Shown piece by piece: positions 8,615 to 17,320 of a stretch of DNA of 64,000 nt. Source of the stretch: Pseudomonas sp. LS.1a (lineage in GTDB: Bacteria; Pseudomonadota; Gammaproteobacteria; Pseudomonadales; Pseudomonadaceae); NCBI RefSeq assembly GCF_022533585.1, contig NZ_CP092827.1:2768001-2832000 (forward strand), in the 5' to 3' direction. The number at the start of each line of letters is the position of its first letter. Positions within the stretch are counted from its first letter, which is position 1. Position numbers and translations under genes: made by a program. Under the pieces are notes generated by a model. That model was not told the origin of the DNA and did no database searches. It saw only the letters and a program-made list of their open reading frames with translations.

Positions 8615-11080
8615 ATGGCCGCTACCCGCCAAGACACCCTTCCGGTAATCCGTAATCTCGACGATTTCGACCCACGCTCGGGCAACGGCCTGGAGCGCCT
8701 GGTGTTCAACCATCGCCTGCCGTTCCTGCTGTGCATGCTGCTGGCGACCTTGGTGCTGGGCTACATGGCGCTGACCCGCCTGGAGCTGCGCCCCAGTTTC
8801 GACAAGATGCTGCCGCAGAGCCATCCCTACATCCAGAACTACCTGGAAAACCGCCCATCGCTGCGTGGCCTGGGCAACGCAGTGCGGGTGGTGGTGGAGA
8901 ACACCCAGGGCGACATCTTCGACCCGGACTACCTGCAGACCCTGCGTCACATCAACGACGAACTGTTCCTCAGCCAGGGCGTGGACCGGGCCTGGGTGAA
9001 GTCGCTGTGGAGCCCGGCGGTGCGCTGGACCGAGGTGACCGAGGAGGGCTTCCAGGGCGGCCCGGTGATGCCCGACGGTTACCAGGGCGTGGCGGGTGAC
9101 ATCGAACAATTACGGCAGAACATCGAGCGCGCCAACATCGTCGGCAGCCTGGTGGCGCGCGACTTCAAGTCGAGCATGCTGATCGTGCCGCTGCTCGACC
9201 AGGACTCGGCCACTGGCAAAGGCCTCGACTACCATGCCTTCTCGCAAAAGCTCGAACAACTGCGCAGCCAATACCAGGCCAGCGGCCAGTACCGCATCCA
9301 TGTCATCGGCTTTGCCAAGCTGATGGGTGACCTGATCGACGGGCTGATCCAGGTGATGGCGTTCTTCGCCCTGGCGGTGCTGACCAGCCTGCTGATCATC
9401 TACTGCTATACCCGTTGTGTGCGCAGCACCTTGCTGGTGGTGCTGTGTTCGCTGACTGCGGTGGTGTGGCAACTGGGCATCGTCGCCTGGCTGGGCTACG
9501 CCATCGACCCGTATTCGATCCTGGTGCCGTTCCTGATCTTCGCCATTGGCGTATCCCACGCGGCGCAGAAGATGAACGGCATCCTCCAGGACATCGGCCG
9601 TGGCACCCACCGCCAGGTGGCGGCGCGCTATACCTTCCGCCGCCTGTTCGTGGCCGGGGTGACCGCGTTGCTGGCCGATGCGGTGGGTTTTGCCGTGTTG
9701 ATGCTGATCGACATCCCGGTGATCCAGGACCTGGCGATCACCGCCAGCATCGGCGTGGCGGTACTGATCTTCACCTCGCTGCTGCTGATGCCGGTGGCGC
9801 TGTCTTATGTAGGTGTTGGCCGCAAGGCTGCCGAGCGGGCCCTGGAAATTGATGCTCGTTGGGGCTGCAACGCAGCCCCAATCAATCCATGGGGCCTGCT
9901 CGACCGCTTCACCGAACGCAAATGGGCCAGCGCCGCACTGCTGGTGGCCCTGGCCTTGGGCGCCATCGGCATCTGGGGCAGCCTGCAATTGAAAATCGGC
10001 GACCTCGACAGCGGTGCCCCCGAGCTGCGTGCCGACTCCCGCTACAACCTCGACAACGCCTACATCACCCAGCACTACGCGCTGTCCAGCGATACCTTCG
10101 CGGTCATGGTCAAGACCGCTCCGGAAGGCTGCCTGCAATACCAGACGCTGGTCCTTGCCGACCGCCTGGCCTGGCAGCTGCAGCAATTGCCGGGTGTGCA
10201 GACCACCGTGTCGCTGGCCAACGCAGTGCGCCAGATCACCGCTGGCACCTACGAAGGCAACCCGCGCCTGAACAGCCTGCAGCGCAACCAGGATGTGCTC
10301 AACTACGCCGCCCAGCAGGCCTCGGTCAACGCCCCGGAGCTGTTCAACAACGACTGCTCGCTGATGCCGGTAATCGCCTACCTCAAGGACCATCGCGCTG
10401 ACACCCTGGCCCAGGTGGCTGCCGTGGCCGAGCGCTTTGCCCAGGCCAACAGCAGCGCCGAACAGCAGTTCCTGCTGGCCGCCGGCAGTGCCGGTATCGA
10501 GGCCGCCACCAACGTGGTGGTCCGCGAGGCCAACCACCGCATGCTGTTGCTGGTGTACCTGGCGGTCACGCTGTTCTGCCTGTTCACCTTCCGCAGCTGG
10601 CGCGCCACGCTGGTGGCGATCCTGCCGCTGATGCTCACCTCGGTGCTGTGCGAGGCGCTGATGGTGGCCATGGGCATTGGCGTCAAGGTCGCCACCTTGC
10701 CGGTGATCGCCCTGGGCGTGGGCATAGGCGTGGACTACGCGCTGTACCTGCTCAGCGTGCAGCTGCACTACCAGCGCGCCGGGCTGAGCCTGGCCCAGGC
10801 CTACCGGAAAGCCGTGGCCTTCACCGGCCGGGTGGTGGGGCTGGTCGGCATTACCCTGGCGGCCGGCGTGGTCGGCTGGGCCTGGTCGCCGATCAAGTTC
10901 CAGGCCGACATGGGCCTGCTGCTGACCTTCATGTTCCTGTGGAACATGCTCGGCGCGCTGGTGCTGATCCCTGCATTGTCGCATTTCCTCCTGCGTGGCC
11001 AGGCCGCCCCGGCGCCTGCCGAGGCCCAGGCCACGCCGCTTCCGCAAACCCAAGAAACCGAGTGCTCGCCTCATGTCTGA
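8615..11080 (+). CDS. MMPL/RND-superfamily exporter
   Basis: An 821-residue inner-membrane protein in the HAE3/MMPL class: one N-terminal helix near residues 35-55, a large periplasmic loop, five helices from about residue 245, then a second loop and helix bundle. Segments such as FAIGVSHAAQKMNGI and GVGIGVDYALYLL match the transmembrane-4/10 proton-relay region of hydrophobe exporters. These carriers move lipids, hopanoids or acyl compounds out of the inner membrane. The stop overlaps the start of the acyl-CoA dehydrogenase gene by eight bases, joining export to acyl-CoA metabolism in one operon. Confidence 0.9.
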   Translation: MAATRQDTLPVIRNLDDFDPRSGNGLERLVFNHRLPFLLCMLLATLVLGYMALTRLELRPSFDKMLPQSHPYIQNYLENRPSLRGLGNAVRVVVENTQGDIFDPDYLQTLRHINDELFLSQGVDRAWVKSLWSPAVRWTEVTEEGFQGGPVMPDGYQGVAGDIEQLRQNIERANIVGSLVARDFKSSMLIVPLLDQDSATGKGLDYHAFSQKLEQLRSQYQASGQYRIHVIGFAKLMGDLIDGLIQVMAFFALAVLTSLLIIYCYTRCVRSTLLVVLCSLTAVVWQLGIVAWLGYAIDPYSILVPFLIFAIGVSHAAQKMNGILQDIGRGTHRQVAARYTFRRLFVAGVTALLADAVGFAVLMLIDIPVIQDLAITASIGVAVLIFTSLLLMPVALSYVGVGRKAAERALEIDARWGCNAAPINPWGLLDRFTERKWASAALLVALALGAIGIWGSLQLKIGDLDSGAPELRADSRYNLDNAYITQHYALSSDTFAVMVKTAPEGCLQYQTLVLADRLAWQLQQLPGVQTTVSLANAVRQITAGTYEGNPRLNSLQRNQDVLNYAAQQASVNAPELFNNDCSLMPVIAYLKDHRADTLAQVAAVAERFAQANSSAEQQFLLAAGSAGIEAATNVVVREANHRMLLLVYLAVTLFCLFTFRSWRATLVAILPLMLTSVLCEALMVAMGIGVKVATLPVIALGVGIGVDYALYLLSVQLHYQRAGLSLAQAYRKAVAFTGRVVGLVGITLAAGVVGWAWSPIKFQADMGLLLTFMFLWNMLGALVLIPALSHFLLRGQAAPAPAEAQATPLPQTQETECSPHV

Positions 11081-12851
11081 TTACCTTGCACCACTGCGCG
11101 ACATGGATTTTCTGTTCAACGAAGTGTTCGACATCCCGGCCTGGTGGGCACAAACGCCCGCCCTGGCCGAGCAGGTCGATGGCGACACTGCCCGGGCCGT
11201 GCTGGAACAGGCCGGCAGGCTGATTGCCGAGGTGGTGGCGCCGCTCAACCGCAGTGGCGACGAGCAGGGCTGCCGCTGGGAGGCCGGCCAGGTGCGTACC
11301 CCCGACGGCTTCGCTGACGCCTACCGGGCATTCGCCGCGGATGGCTGGGTGGGCGTGGCCGGCGCCCCTGAGTACGGGGGCATGGGCATGCCGAAAGTGA
11401 TCGGCGCCCAGCTTGAAGAAATGCTCAATGCCGCCAATCTGTCGTTCGGCCTGTACCCGATGCTGACCGCCGGGGCTTGCCTGGCGCTGCTCAACCATGC
11501 CAGCGAGCCGTTGAAGGCGCTGTACCTGCCGCCCATGTACCAAGGGCGCTGGACCGGTTCGATGTGCCTGACCGAGCCGCATGCTGGCACCGACCTGGGC
11601 CTGATTCGCACCCGCGCCGAGCCGGTTGCCGATGGCCGTTATCGCATCAGCGGTACCAAGATCTTCATCACTGGCGGTGAGCAGGACCTGACCGAGAACA
11701 TCATCCACCTGGTACTGGCGCGGCTGCCGGATGCGCCCGCCGGGCCCAAGGGCATCTCGCTGTTCCTGGTGCCCAAGGTGCTGGTTGACGCCGACGGCGC
11801 GCTGGGTGAGGCCAATGCGGTGAGTTGCGGTTCGATCGAGCACAAGATGGGCATCAAGGCCTCGGCCACCTGCGTGATGAACTTCGACGGTGCAATCGGC
11901 TACCTGGTGGGCGAGCCGAACAAAGGCCTCAACGCGATGTTCACCATGATGAACTACGAGCGCCTGGGCGTAGGTATCCAGGGCCTGGCCCTGGGCGAAC
12001 GCTCCTATCAGGGTGCCATCGCCTATGCCCGTGACCGCCAGCAGGGCCGTGCACCGAACGGCGCCGAAGCACCGCAGCAAAGCGCTGACCCGATCATCGT
12101 CCACCCGGACGTGCGGCGCATGCTGCTGACCATGAAAGCGCTGAACGAAGGCGGGCGGGCCTTTTCCACCTATGTGGCGCTGCAGCTGGACCTGGCCAGA
12201 TACAGTGAAGCCCCGGTCGTGCGCGCCCAGGCCGAAGCCAGGGTGGCGCTGCTCACACCGGTGGCCAAGGCCTTCCTCACCGACATGGGGCTGGAGACCA
12301 CCGTGCACGGCCAGCAGGTGCTGGGCGGTCATGGCTATATCCGTGAGTGGGGCCAGGAGCAGCTGATCCGCGACTGCCGCATCACCCAGATCTACGAAGG
12401 CACCAATGGTATCCAGGCGCTAGACCTGGTGGCGCGCAAGCTGTTTGGCGATGGCGGCCAGGCCTATCGCAGTGTGTCCGACGAAATCACCACCTTTGCC
12501 GAGGCATTGCCCACGGCATGTGCAGAGTTCGGCGCGCCATTGCTGGCCGCCGTGCGCAACCTCGACGAGCTGACTGACTGGTTGCTCGACCGGGCCCAGG
12601 GCAACCCGCGCGAGCTTGGCGCGGCGGCGGTGGAGTACCTGCAGGTGTTTGGTTACACCTTCTACGCCTACCTGTGGGCACGCATGGCCGTGGCATGCCA
12701 ACACCATGCGGCCCCCGAGCCGTTCCACCTGAGCAAGCTGGGTACCGCGCGGTTCTACTTTGCCCGCCTGCTGCCACGTATTCACTCGCTGAGCGCCAGC
12801 GCCAGGGCCGGTAGTGACAGCCTGTACCTGCTCGAGGCCGGGCAACTGTGA
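11073..12851 (+). CDS. Acyl-CoA dehydrogenase (592-residue type with C-terminal extension)
   Basis: A FAD-dependent acyl-CoA dehydrogenase. MCLTEPHAGTDLG is the FAD/substrate signature of the middle domain, and QIYEGTNGIQALDL contains the catalytic Glu. The length of 592 residues and the extra C-terminal helical domain place it with the long FadE-like class active on medium or long acyl or aryl-acyl chains. An open frame extends further upstream inside the MMPL gene, but the ATG at 11073 (MSDYLAPLRDMDF) is the normal family start. Its stop overlaps the ligase start (GTGA). It would catalyse the first beta-oxidation step on the product of the ligase. Confidence 0.93.
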   Translation: MSDYLAPLRDMDFLFNEVFDIPAWWAQTPALAEQVDGDTARAVLEQAGRLIAEVVAPLNRSGDEQGCRWEAGQVRTPDGFADAYRAFAADGWVGVAGAPEYGGMGMPKVIGAQLEEMLNAANLSFGLYPMLTAGACLALLNHASEPLKALYLPPMYQGRWTGSMCLTEPHAGTDLGLIRTRAEPVADGRYRISGTKIFITGGEQDLTENIIHLVLARLPDAPAGPKGISLFLVPKVLVDADGALGEANAVSCGSIEHKMGIKASATCVMNFDGAIGYLVGEPNKGLNAMFTMMNYERLGVGIQGLALGERSYQGAIAYARDRQQGRAPNGAEAPQQSADPIIVHPDVRRMLLTMKALNEGGRAFSTYVALQLDLARYSEAPVVRAQAEARVALLTPVAKAFLTDMGLETTVHGQQVLGGHGYIREWGQEQLIRDCRITQIYEGTNGIQALDLVARKLFGDGGQAYRSVSDEITTFAEALPTACAEFGAPLLAAVRNLDELTDWLLDRAQGNPRELGAAAVEYLQVFGYTFYAYLWARMAVACQHHAAPEPFHLSKLGTARFYFARLLPRIHSLSASARAGSDSLYLLEAGQL

Positions 12852-14503
12852 AGGCCGCCGACATGATCACCACTCGCGTCATGCCCGCGGCCGAGCAGGC
12901 CTACGCCTATCCGCTGCTGATCAAGCGCCTGCTGCTGTCGGGCGTGCGCTACCAGCCCAATCAGGAAATCGTCTACGCCGACAAACTGCGCTACACCTAC
13001 ACCACGCTGCTCGAACGCATCCAGCGGCTGGCCAATGTGCTGACCGCCGCCGGGGTCAAGCCTGGCGACACCGTGGCCTTGCTCGACTGGGACAGCCACC
13101 GGGCGCTGGAGTGCTTCTTTGCCGTGCCGATGCTGGGTGCGGTGCTGCACACGGTGAACGTACGGCTGTCCACCGAGCAGGTGCGCTACACCATGAACCA
13201 TGCCGAGGATCGCCTGGTGCTGGTGCATGACGACTTCCTGCCATTGATGGCGCAGTTACGCGAGGACTTGCCGACGGTCGAGGGCTTCATCCGCCTTGGT
13301 GACGGCGGCCCCGTGATGCAGGGCGTGCCGTTGCTGGGCGAGTACGAAGCGCTGCTGGCGGCTGCCGAGCCGCAGTTCGACTTCGCCGATTTCGACGAGC
13401 ACTCTCTGGCCACGCTGTTCTACACCAGCGGTACCACCGGCAACCCCAAGGGCGTGTACTTCAGCCACCGGCAACTGGTGCTGCATACCCTGGTCGAGCA
13501 GGGCACCCTGGCTGCCTGTGGGGAGGTGCCGCTGCTGCGCAGCGGCGACGTCTACATGCCCATCACGCCGATGTTCCACGTGCATGCCTGGGGCGTGCCC
13601 TATGTGGCTACGGCGTTGGGCATCAAGCAGGTCTATCCCGGGCGTTACGAGCCCAATCGCCTGGTGCGTCTGTACCGCGACGAGGGCGTGACGTTCTCCC
13701 ATTGTGTGCCCACGGTGCTGCAGATGATGCTGGACAGCGAGGAAGGGCGCTGCGCCGACCTGACCGGCTGGAAAATGCTGCTGGGCGGCAGTGCCCTGAC
13801 CCTGGGCCTGGCGCAACGCGCCAGCGAGCGCGGCATCAGTGTGCATTGTGGCTATGGCATGTCGGAAAGCTGCCCGCTGCTCAGCATCACCCACCTGAGC
13901 GCCGACCTGCTGGCACTGCCCATGGCGCAACAGTTGCCGCTGCGGATCGATGCCGGTGTGCCGATTGCCCTGGTGGACCTGCGCATCGTCGACGCTGAAG
14001 GCAATGATGTGCCCCGCGATGGTGAAAGCCTGGGTGAAATCGTGGTGCGTGCGCCATGGTTGACCCAGGGCTACCTGCACGAACCGGAGCAGGGCGCCGC
14101 GTTGTGGCTGGGGGGGTGGATGCACACCGGCGACCTGGCCTGCATTGACCCGGCGGGTGTGGTGCGTATTCGTGACCGGATCAAGGATGTGATCAAGACC
14201 GGTGGCGAGTGGGTCAGCTCGGTGGCGCTGGAAAACCTGATCAGCCAGCACCCGGCTGTCGCGTCGGTGGCGGTGATCGGCATTCCGGACCCGCAGTGGG
14301 GTGAACAACCGTTGGCCTTGGTGGTCCGTTGTGACGGCATGCAGTTCGATCAGGCGGCATTGGCCGGGCACCTGCAGCCGTTTGTCGACAGCGGGCACCT
14401 GAACAAATGGGCGATACCGCGGCAGCTGCGTTGCGTGGACGAGATCCCCAAGACCAGCGTTGGCAAGATCGACAAGAAGCGGATCCGGCAGGCATTTCTC
14501 TGA
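12848..14503 (+). CDS. Fatty-acid/aryl-acid CoA ligase (AlkK-like AMP-binding enzyme)
   Basis: A 551-residue ANL-superfamily adenylating enzyme. Visible motifs are TSGTTGNPKGV (phosphate loop), GYGMSE, GWMHTGDLA and the C-terminal catalytic lysine region KTSVGKIDKK. Overall layout resembles medium/long-chain acyl-CoA synthetases such as AlkK. The GTG start at 12848 overlaps the dehydrogenase stop; an in-frame ATG at 12863 is an alternative. It closes the six-gene run and activates the acid that the dehydrogenase oxidises. A local REP array follows within 30 bp of the stop. Confidence 0.92.
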   Translation: MKAADMITTRVMPAAEQAYAYPLLIKRLLLSGVRYQPNQEIVYADKLRYTYTTLLERIQRLANVLTAAGVKPGDTVALLDWDSHRALECFFAVPMLGAVLHTVNVRLSTEQVRYTMNHAEDRLVLVHDDFLPLMAQLREDLPTVEGFIRLGDGGPVMQGVPLLGEYEALLAAAEPQFDFADFDEHSLATLFYTSGTTGNPKGVYFSHRQLVLHTLVEQGTLAACGEVPLLRSGDVYMPITPMFHVHAWGVPYVATALGIKQVYPGRYEPNRLVRLYRDEGVTFSHCVPTVLQMMLDSEEGRCADLTGWKMLLGGSALTLGLAQRASERGISVHCGYGMSESCPLLSITHLSADLLALPMAQQLPLRIDAGVPIALVDLRIVDAEGNDVPRDGESLGEIVVRAPWLTQGYLHEPEQGAALWLGGWMHTGDLACIDPAGVVRIRDRIKDVIKTGGEWVSSVALENLISQHPAVASVAVIGIPDPQWGEQPLALVVRCDGMQFDQAALAGHLQPFVDSGHLNKWAIPRQLRCVDEIPKTSVGKIDKKRIRQAFL

Positions 14504-14530
14504 ACGCTGACAGGACTGGCTGATGGGCAC

Positions 14531-15088
14531 CTGTGGGAGCCGGCATGCTCGCGAAGCAGGCGACGCAGTGGATGGCACCGGCTACGCCGGTGTTCGCGGG
14601 TAAACCCGCTCCCACAGGTACAACACACTCCTTCAGCTGGTGGGGGCCCTGTGGGAGCGGGCATGCCCGCGAAGCAGGCGACGCGGTGGATGGCACCGGC
14701 TACGCCGGTGTTCGCGGGCACGCCCGCTCCCACAGGTATGGCGCATTCCTTCAGCTGGTGGGGGCCCTGTGGGAGCGGGTTCACCCGCGAAGCAGGCGAC
14801 GCAGTGGATGGCACCGGCTACGCCGGTGTTCGCGGGTAAACCCGCTCCCACAGGTATGGCGCATTCCTTCAGCTGGTGGGGGCCCTGTGGGAGCGGGTTC
14901 ACCCGCGAAGCAGGCGACGCAGTGGATGGCACCGGCTACGCCGGTGTTCGCGGGTAAACCCGCTCCCACAGGTACAACACACTCCTTCAGCTGGTGGGGG
15001 CCCTGTGGGAGCGGGCATGCCCGCGAAGCAGGCGACGCGGTGGATGGCACCGGCTGCGCCGGTGTTCGCGGGCGCGCCGGCTCCCACA
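14531..15088. repeat. Tandem array of five 118-bp REP-doublet (REPIN-like) units
   Basis: CTGTGGGAGC recurs at 14531, 14649, 14767, 14885 and 15003, an exact 118-bp period. Each unit has a left arm (CTGTGGGAGCGGG..CCGCGAA), an inner GC-rich spacer with GTGGATGGCACCGGCT, and a right arm (TTCGCGGG...CCCGCTCCCACAG), so each can fold into a long hairpin, followed by a linker with CCTTCAGCTGGTGGGGGCC. Arms vary between copies (GGCATGCC or GTTCACC; TAAACC or CACGCC), and the outermost arms are the most degenerate. Open frames inside the array only reflect the repeat. It separates the ligase gene from ogt and fills this 665-bp gap. Confidence 0.93.
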
Positions 15089-15168
15089 TTGCTTGAGCAA
15101 GAAAGCGGATGCAGGCGGGGCTGTGGATGCGTACAGTAGGTTGATCGCAACCTGGCAGGAGCCCGCTT

Positions 15169-15669
15169 ATGTCCAGCGCATTCACCTTCATGCAGTCGCC
15201 CGTCGGCACCTTGACCCTGGTAGCACGTGGCGAGTGCCTGGCAGCCGTACTCTGGGAGGAGGAGCGGGAAAACCGTGTGCGCCTTGGCGCCCTGCACCGT
15301 GACGACCAATGCCCGGTACTGCTGGAAACCGCCCGCCAGCTCGGCGAGTACTTTGCCGGCAAACGTCAGCGTTTCGAACTGGCGCTGGATTTTGCCGGCA
15401 CCGAATTTCAGCGCCAGGTGTGGGCCGCGCTGCTGGCGATACCGTTCGGAGAGACCCGCAGCTACAGCGACATCGCCCGGCAGATCGGCAACCCCAGCGC
15501 GGTGCGTGCAGTCGGCGCCGCCAATGGTCGCAACCCGATCTCTATCATCGCCCCGTGCCATCGGGTAATCGGTGCTTCGGGCAGCCTCACCGGCTTTGCC
15601 GGCGGCCTGGCCGCCAAGCAGTACCTGCTGGCGCTGGAGGGCCGGCAAAGCCTGGCGCTGGACCTGTAA
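15169..15669 (+). CDS. ogt: Methylated-DNA-[protein]-cysteine S-methyltransferase
   Basis: A 166-residue Ogt/MGMT protein that removes alkyl groups from O6-alkylguanine in a suicidal transfer to its active cysteine. The active-site motif APCHRVIG places the acceptor at Cys130. The helix-turn-helix region (ALLAIPFGETRSYSDIARQIGNPSAVRAVG) with its arginine finger and the Asn hinge (NGRNPISII) are intact. No Ada N-terminal domain is present. The gene starts about 80 bp after the REP array and converges on a small membrane protein gene with a four-base gap. It seems to be monocistronic and constitutive. Confidence 0.95.
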   Translation: MSSAFTFMQSPVGTLTLVARGECLAAVLWEEERENRVRLGALHRDDQCPVLLETARQLGEYFAGKRQRFELALDFAGTEFQRQVWAALLAIPFGETRSYSDIARQIGNPSAVRAVGAANGRNPISIIAPCHRVIGASGSLTGFAGGLAAKQYLLALEGRQSLALDL

Positions 15670-15673
15670 GGTG

Positions 15674-15913
15674 TCAGAACCAGCTGGCGACCAGGCAGGC
15701 CAGCACGGCCAGCGCCGTGCCGGCCATCAGGGTGTACTGCCGATGGGCACGGCGTGCATGGGGCTTGACGGCGCGCAGGTACTCGCCGGGTGTCGGCGCA
15801 TCGGGGCGGTGACGCAAACCCTCGGCCACATCGGCTAGTTGGCCCTGGATGAGCAAACCAGTCAGGTAGTAAGTACAGGCATAGCTCAGCAACGCCAGAA
15901 ACAGGTAGATCAT
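15674..15913 (-). CDS. Small two-helix inner-membrane protein
   Basis: A 79-residue protein with two predicted membrane helices: MIYLFLALLSYACTYYLTGLLI at the start and a Leu/Ala-rich helix at the end (TLMAGTALAVLACLVASWF), joined by a charged loop. I do not recognise the family. The ATG overlaps the stop of the upstream nitrilase-family gene (ATGA), so it is translationally coupled to it and likely acts in the same process or in the same membrane location. Confidence 0.7.
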   Translation of the reverse strand: MIYLFLALLSYACTYYLTGLLIQGQLADVAEGLRHRPDAPTPGEYLRAVKPHARRAHRQYTLMAGTALAVLACLVASWF

Positions 15914-16653
15914 GCCGGGTGCGGGTCCAGGGGGACCGCCATGGCACTGGCGTTGGCGGTGTCCAGTACGATCAGCCCTTCGCTGTGATCGTCCAGGCTG
16001 GCCAGCAAGCGCCCCTGGCTGTCCCACGCCGCCGAGCCACCGGCGCCGATGAAGGTGTCGGCCGGCCCCACGCAGTTGGCCAGCAACACCGGCATGCCCA
16101 GCTCGCGAGCCACCTCTGGGTAGTGCAGGTAACCCTCGCGGATGCCCTTGGCAGTTTTCGCCACGCTGACCAGGTACAGGTCGGCGCCGTGTGCCCGCGC
16201 GGCGGCCGCATGCGCCATGAACATCGATTCGTAGCAGATAGCAGGCGCTACCCGATGCGCGCCCACCTGCAGCAGCAAGGCTTGATCGCCAGGGGTGAAC
16301 CAGGGCAGTTCATCATCATGCAGGCGCCGCTTGGCATAGGCCTGGCGCGGTGCCCCGGGGCTGAGGATTGGCATGCCGATGCGGATGCCGTCGGGTGCCG
16401 GTAGTGGCAGGCCCACGGCGACGGTGATACCCAGCCGGTCGCAGGCTGCCTGCAGCGGGTCCAGCCGTGCCGAGCTGACGGGCAGGGCGGCCTGGCGTGC
16501 GAGGCTTGGCTCATAGCCGGTCAGCGACAGTTCGGGGAACACCACCAGTTCGGCGCCAAGGGCCGCAGCCTGCTCGACGCAGGCCAGGTGGCGTTCGAGG
16601 TTGGCTTGCACATCGCCCTTGAGCGACGCCAGTTGCACGGCGCACAACTTCAT
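15910..16653 (-). CDS. Carbon-nitrogen hydrolase (nitrilase superfamily)
   Basis: A 247-residue nitrilase-superfamily hydrolase with the full catalytic triad visible: Glu41 (FPELSLTGY), Lys108 (AYAKRRLHDDELPWF) and Cys140 (PAICYES). These enzymes hydrolyse amides or nitriles of small molecules, for example omega-amides or N-carbamoyl compounds. The frame stays open upstream, but ATG at 16653 gives MKLCAVQLAS, the standard start of the fold. The substrate is unknown. The gene is coupled to the downstream small membrane protein and separate from the DUF3016 gene by 76 bp. Confidence 0.88.
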   Translation of the reverse strand: MKLCAVQLASLKGDVQANLERHLACVEQAAALGAELVVFPELSLTGYEPSLARQAALPVSSARLDPLQAACDRLGITVAVGLPLPAPDGIRIGMPILSPGAPRQAYAKRRLHDDELPWFTPGDQALLLQVGAHRVAPAICYESMFMAHAAAARAHGADLYLVSVAKTAKGIREGYLHYPEVARELGMPVLLANCVGPADTFIGAGGSAAWDSQGRLLASLDDHSEGLIVLDTANASAMAVPLDPHPA

Positions 16654-16729
16654 GAAAAAACCTTCCCTGGTACAGGTTGAAGGGCTGAGCATACTACCGG
16701 CACCGAGGCCTGTTCCAGTGAAGGGTTTT

Positions 16730-17245
16730 TCAGGATGCCGGGTGGAGGGCGAAGCGCTGGCGGAACCAGTCGTTGAGCATGGCCTTCTCGGCATACAGGC
16801 GGTCGCTGCTGCTGGCGACCCGGCCCGGGCGGCTGAGGTACATCTTGTCGCTGACCCGCTCCTGCGCCTGCTGGTCGGGTTTGCCCGGTTGGCTGAGGGT
16901 GTAGCTGAGGTCGATGGTTGGCCAGGTGATTTCGCGCATGAAGCGTACATCGTAGGCCTGGCTGTGCCAGGGCTCGAAGCGCCCGGCCAGGTCGATGTCG
17001 CGGATGTTGATGACCAGTTGCTGGCCGGGTTGCAGGTAGCGTTGGCCAAGCTTCTGCAGGTACTGGGTCAGGGTGTTCATCACATAGGCGTCGGCGCCAC
17101 GCTCGTACCCGTGGCTGTCGAGGCTGGCATCGCGGAATTTTTCCGGGTGGTCGAAACGCACCTCGACCTGCGCGGCCGGAGCACCTTGTGCCATGCTGTC
17201 CAGTGACAGCGCCATGAGCACGGCACACACGAGGGCGGTACGCAT
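16730..17245 (-). CDS. DUF3016 periplasmic protein
   Basis: A 171-residue exported protein. It has a signal peptide (MRTALVCAVLMALSLDSMAQG) followed by a VEVRFDHPEKFRDA segment typical of DUF3016 proteins, and an acidic/aromatic core (ITWPTIDLSYTLSQPGKP). The family function is unknown; members are periplasmic and often of the DUF3016/lipoprotein-like type in gammaproteobacteria. A well-placed Shine-Dalgarno (GGAGGTGC) precedes the ATG. It is divergent from the metallophosphatase gene. Confidence 0.78.
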   Translation of the reverse strand: MRTALVCAVLMALSLDSMAQGAPAAQVEVRFDHPEKFRDASLDSHGYERGADAYVMNTLTQYLQKLGQRYLQPGQQLVINIRDIDLAGRFEPWHSQAYDVRFMREITWPTIDLSYTLSQPGKPDQQAQERVSDKMYLSRPGRVASSSDRLYAEKAMLNDWFRQRFALHPAS

Positions 17246-17320
17246 GATGCACCTCCGGAGTGGGTTGGCTGTGCCTCCATTTTACCCCTGGCATGGCGGC
17301 ACCAGCAGAGGAAGATTGTA

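Noticed and set aside
6806..11074. Two long minus-strand open frames (767 and 654 codons) opposite DUF1329, YCF48 and MMPL genes
   Set aside because: Low-complexity His/Gln/Ala-rich translations without domains, opposite well-recognised genes.
14533..15139. Several overlapping short open frames inside the REP array (repeating MAPATPVFAG)
   Set aside because: They are translations of the 118-bp repeat in both strands, not genes.
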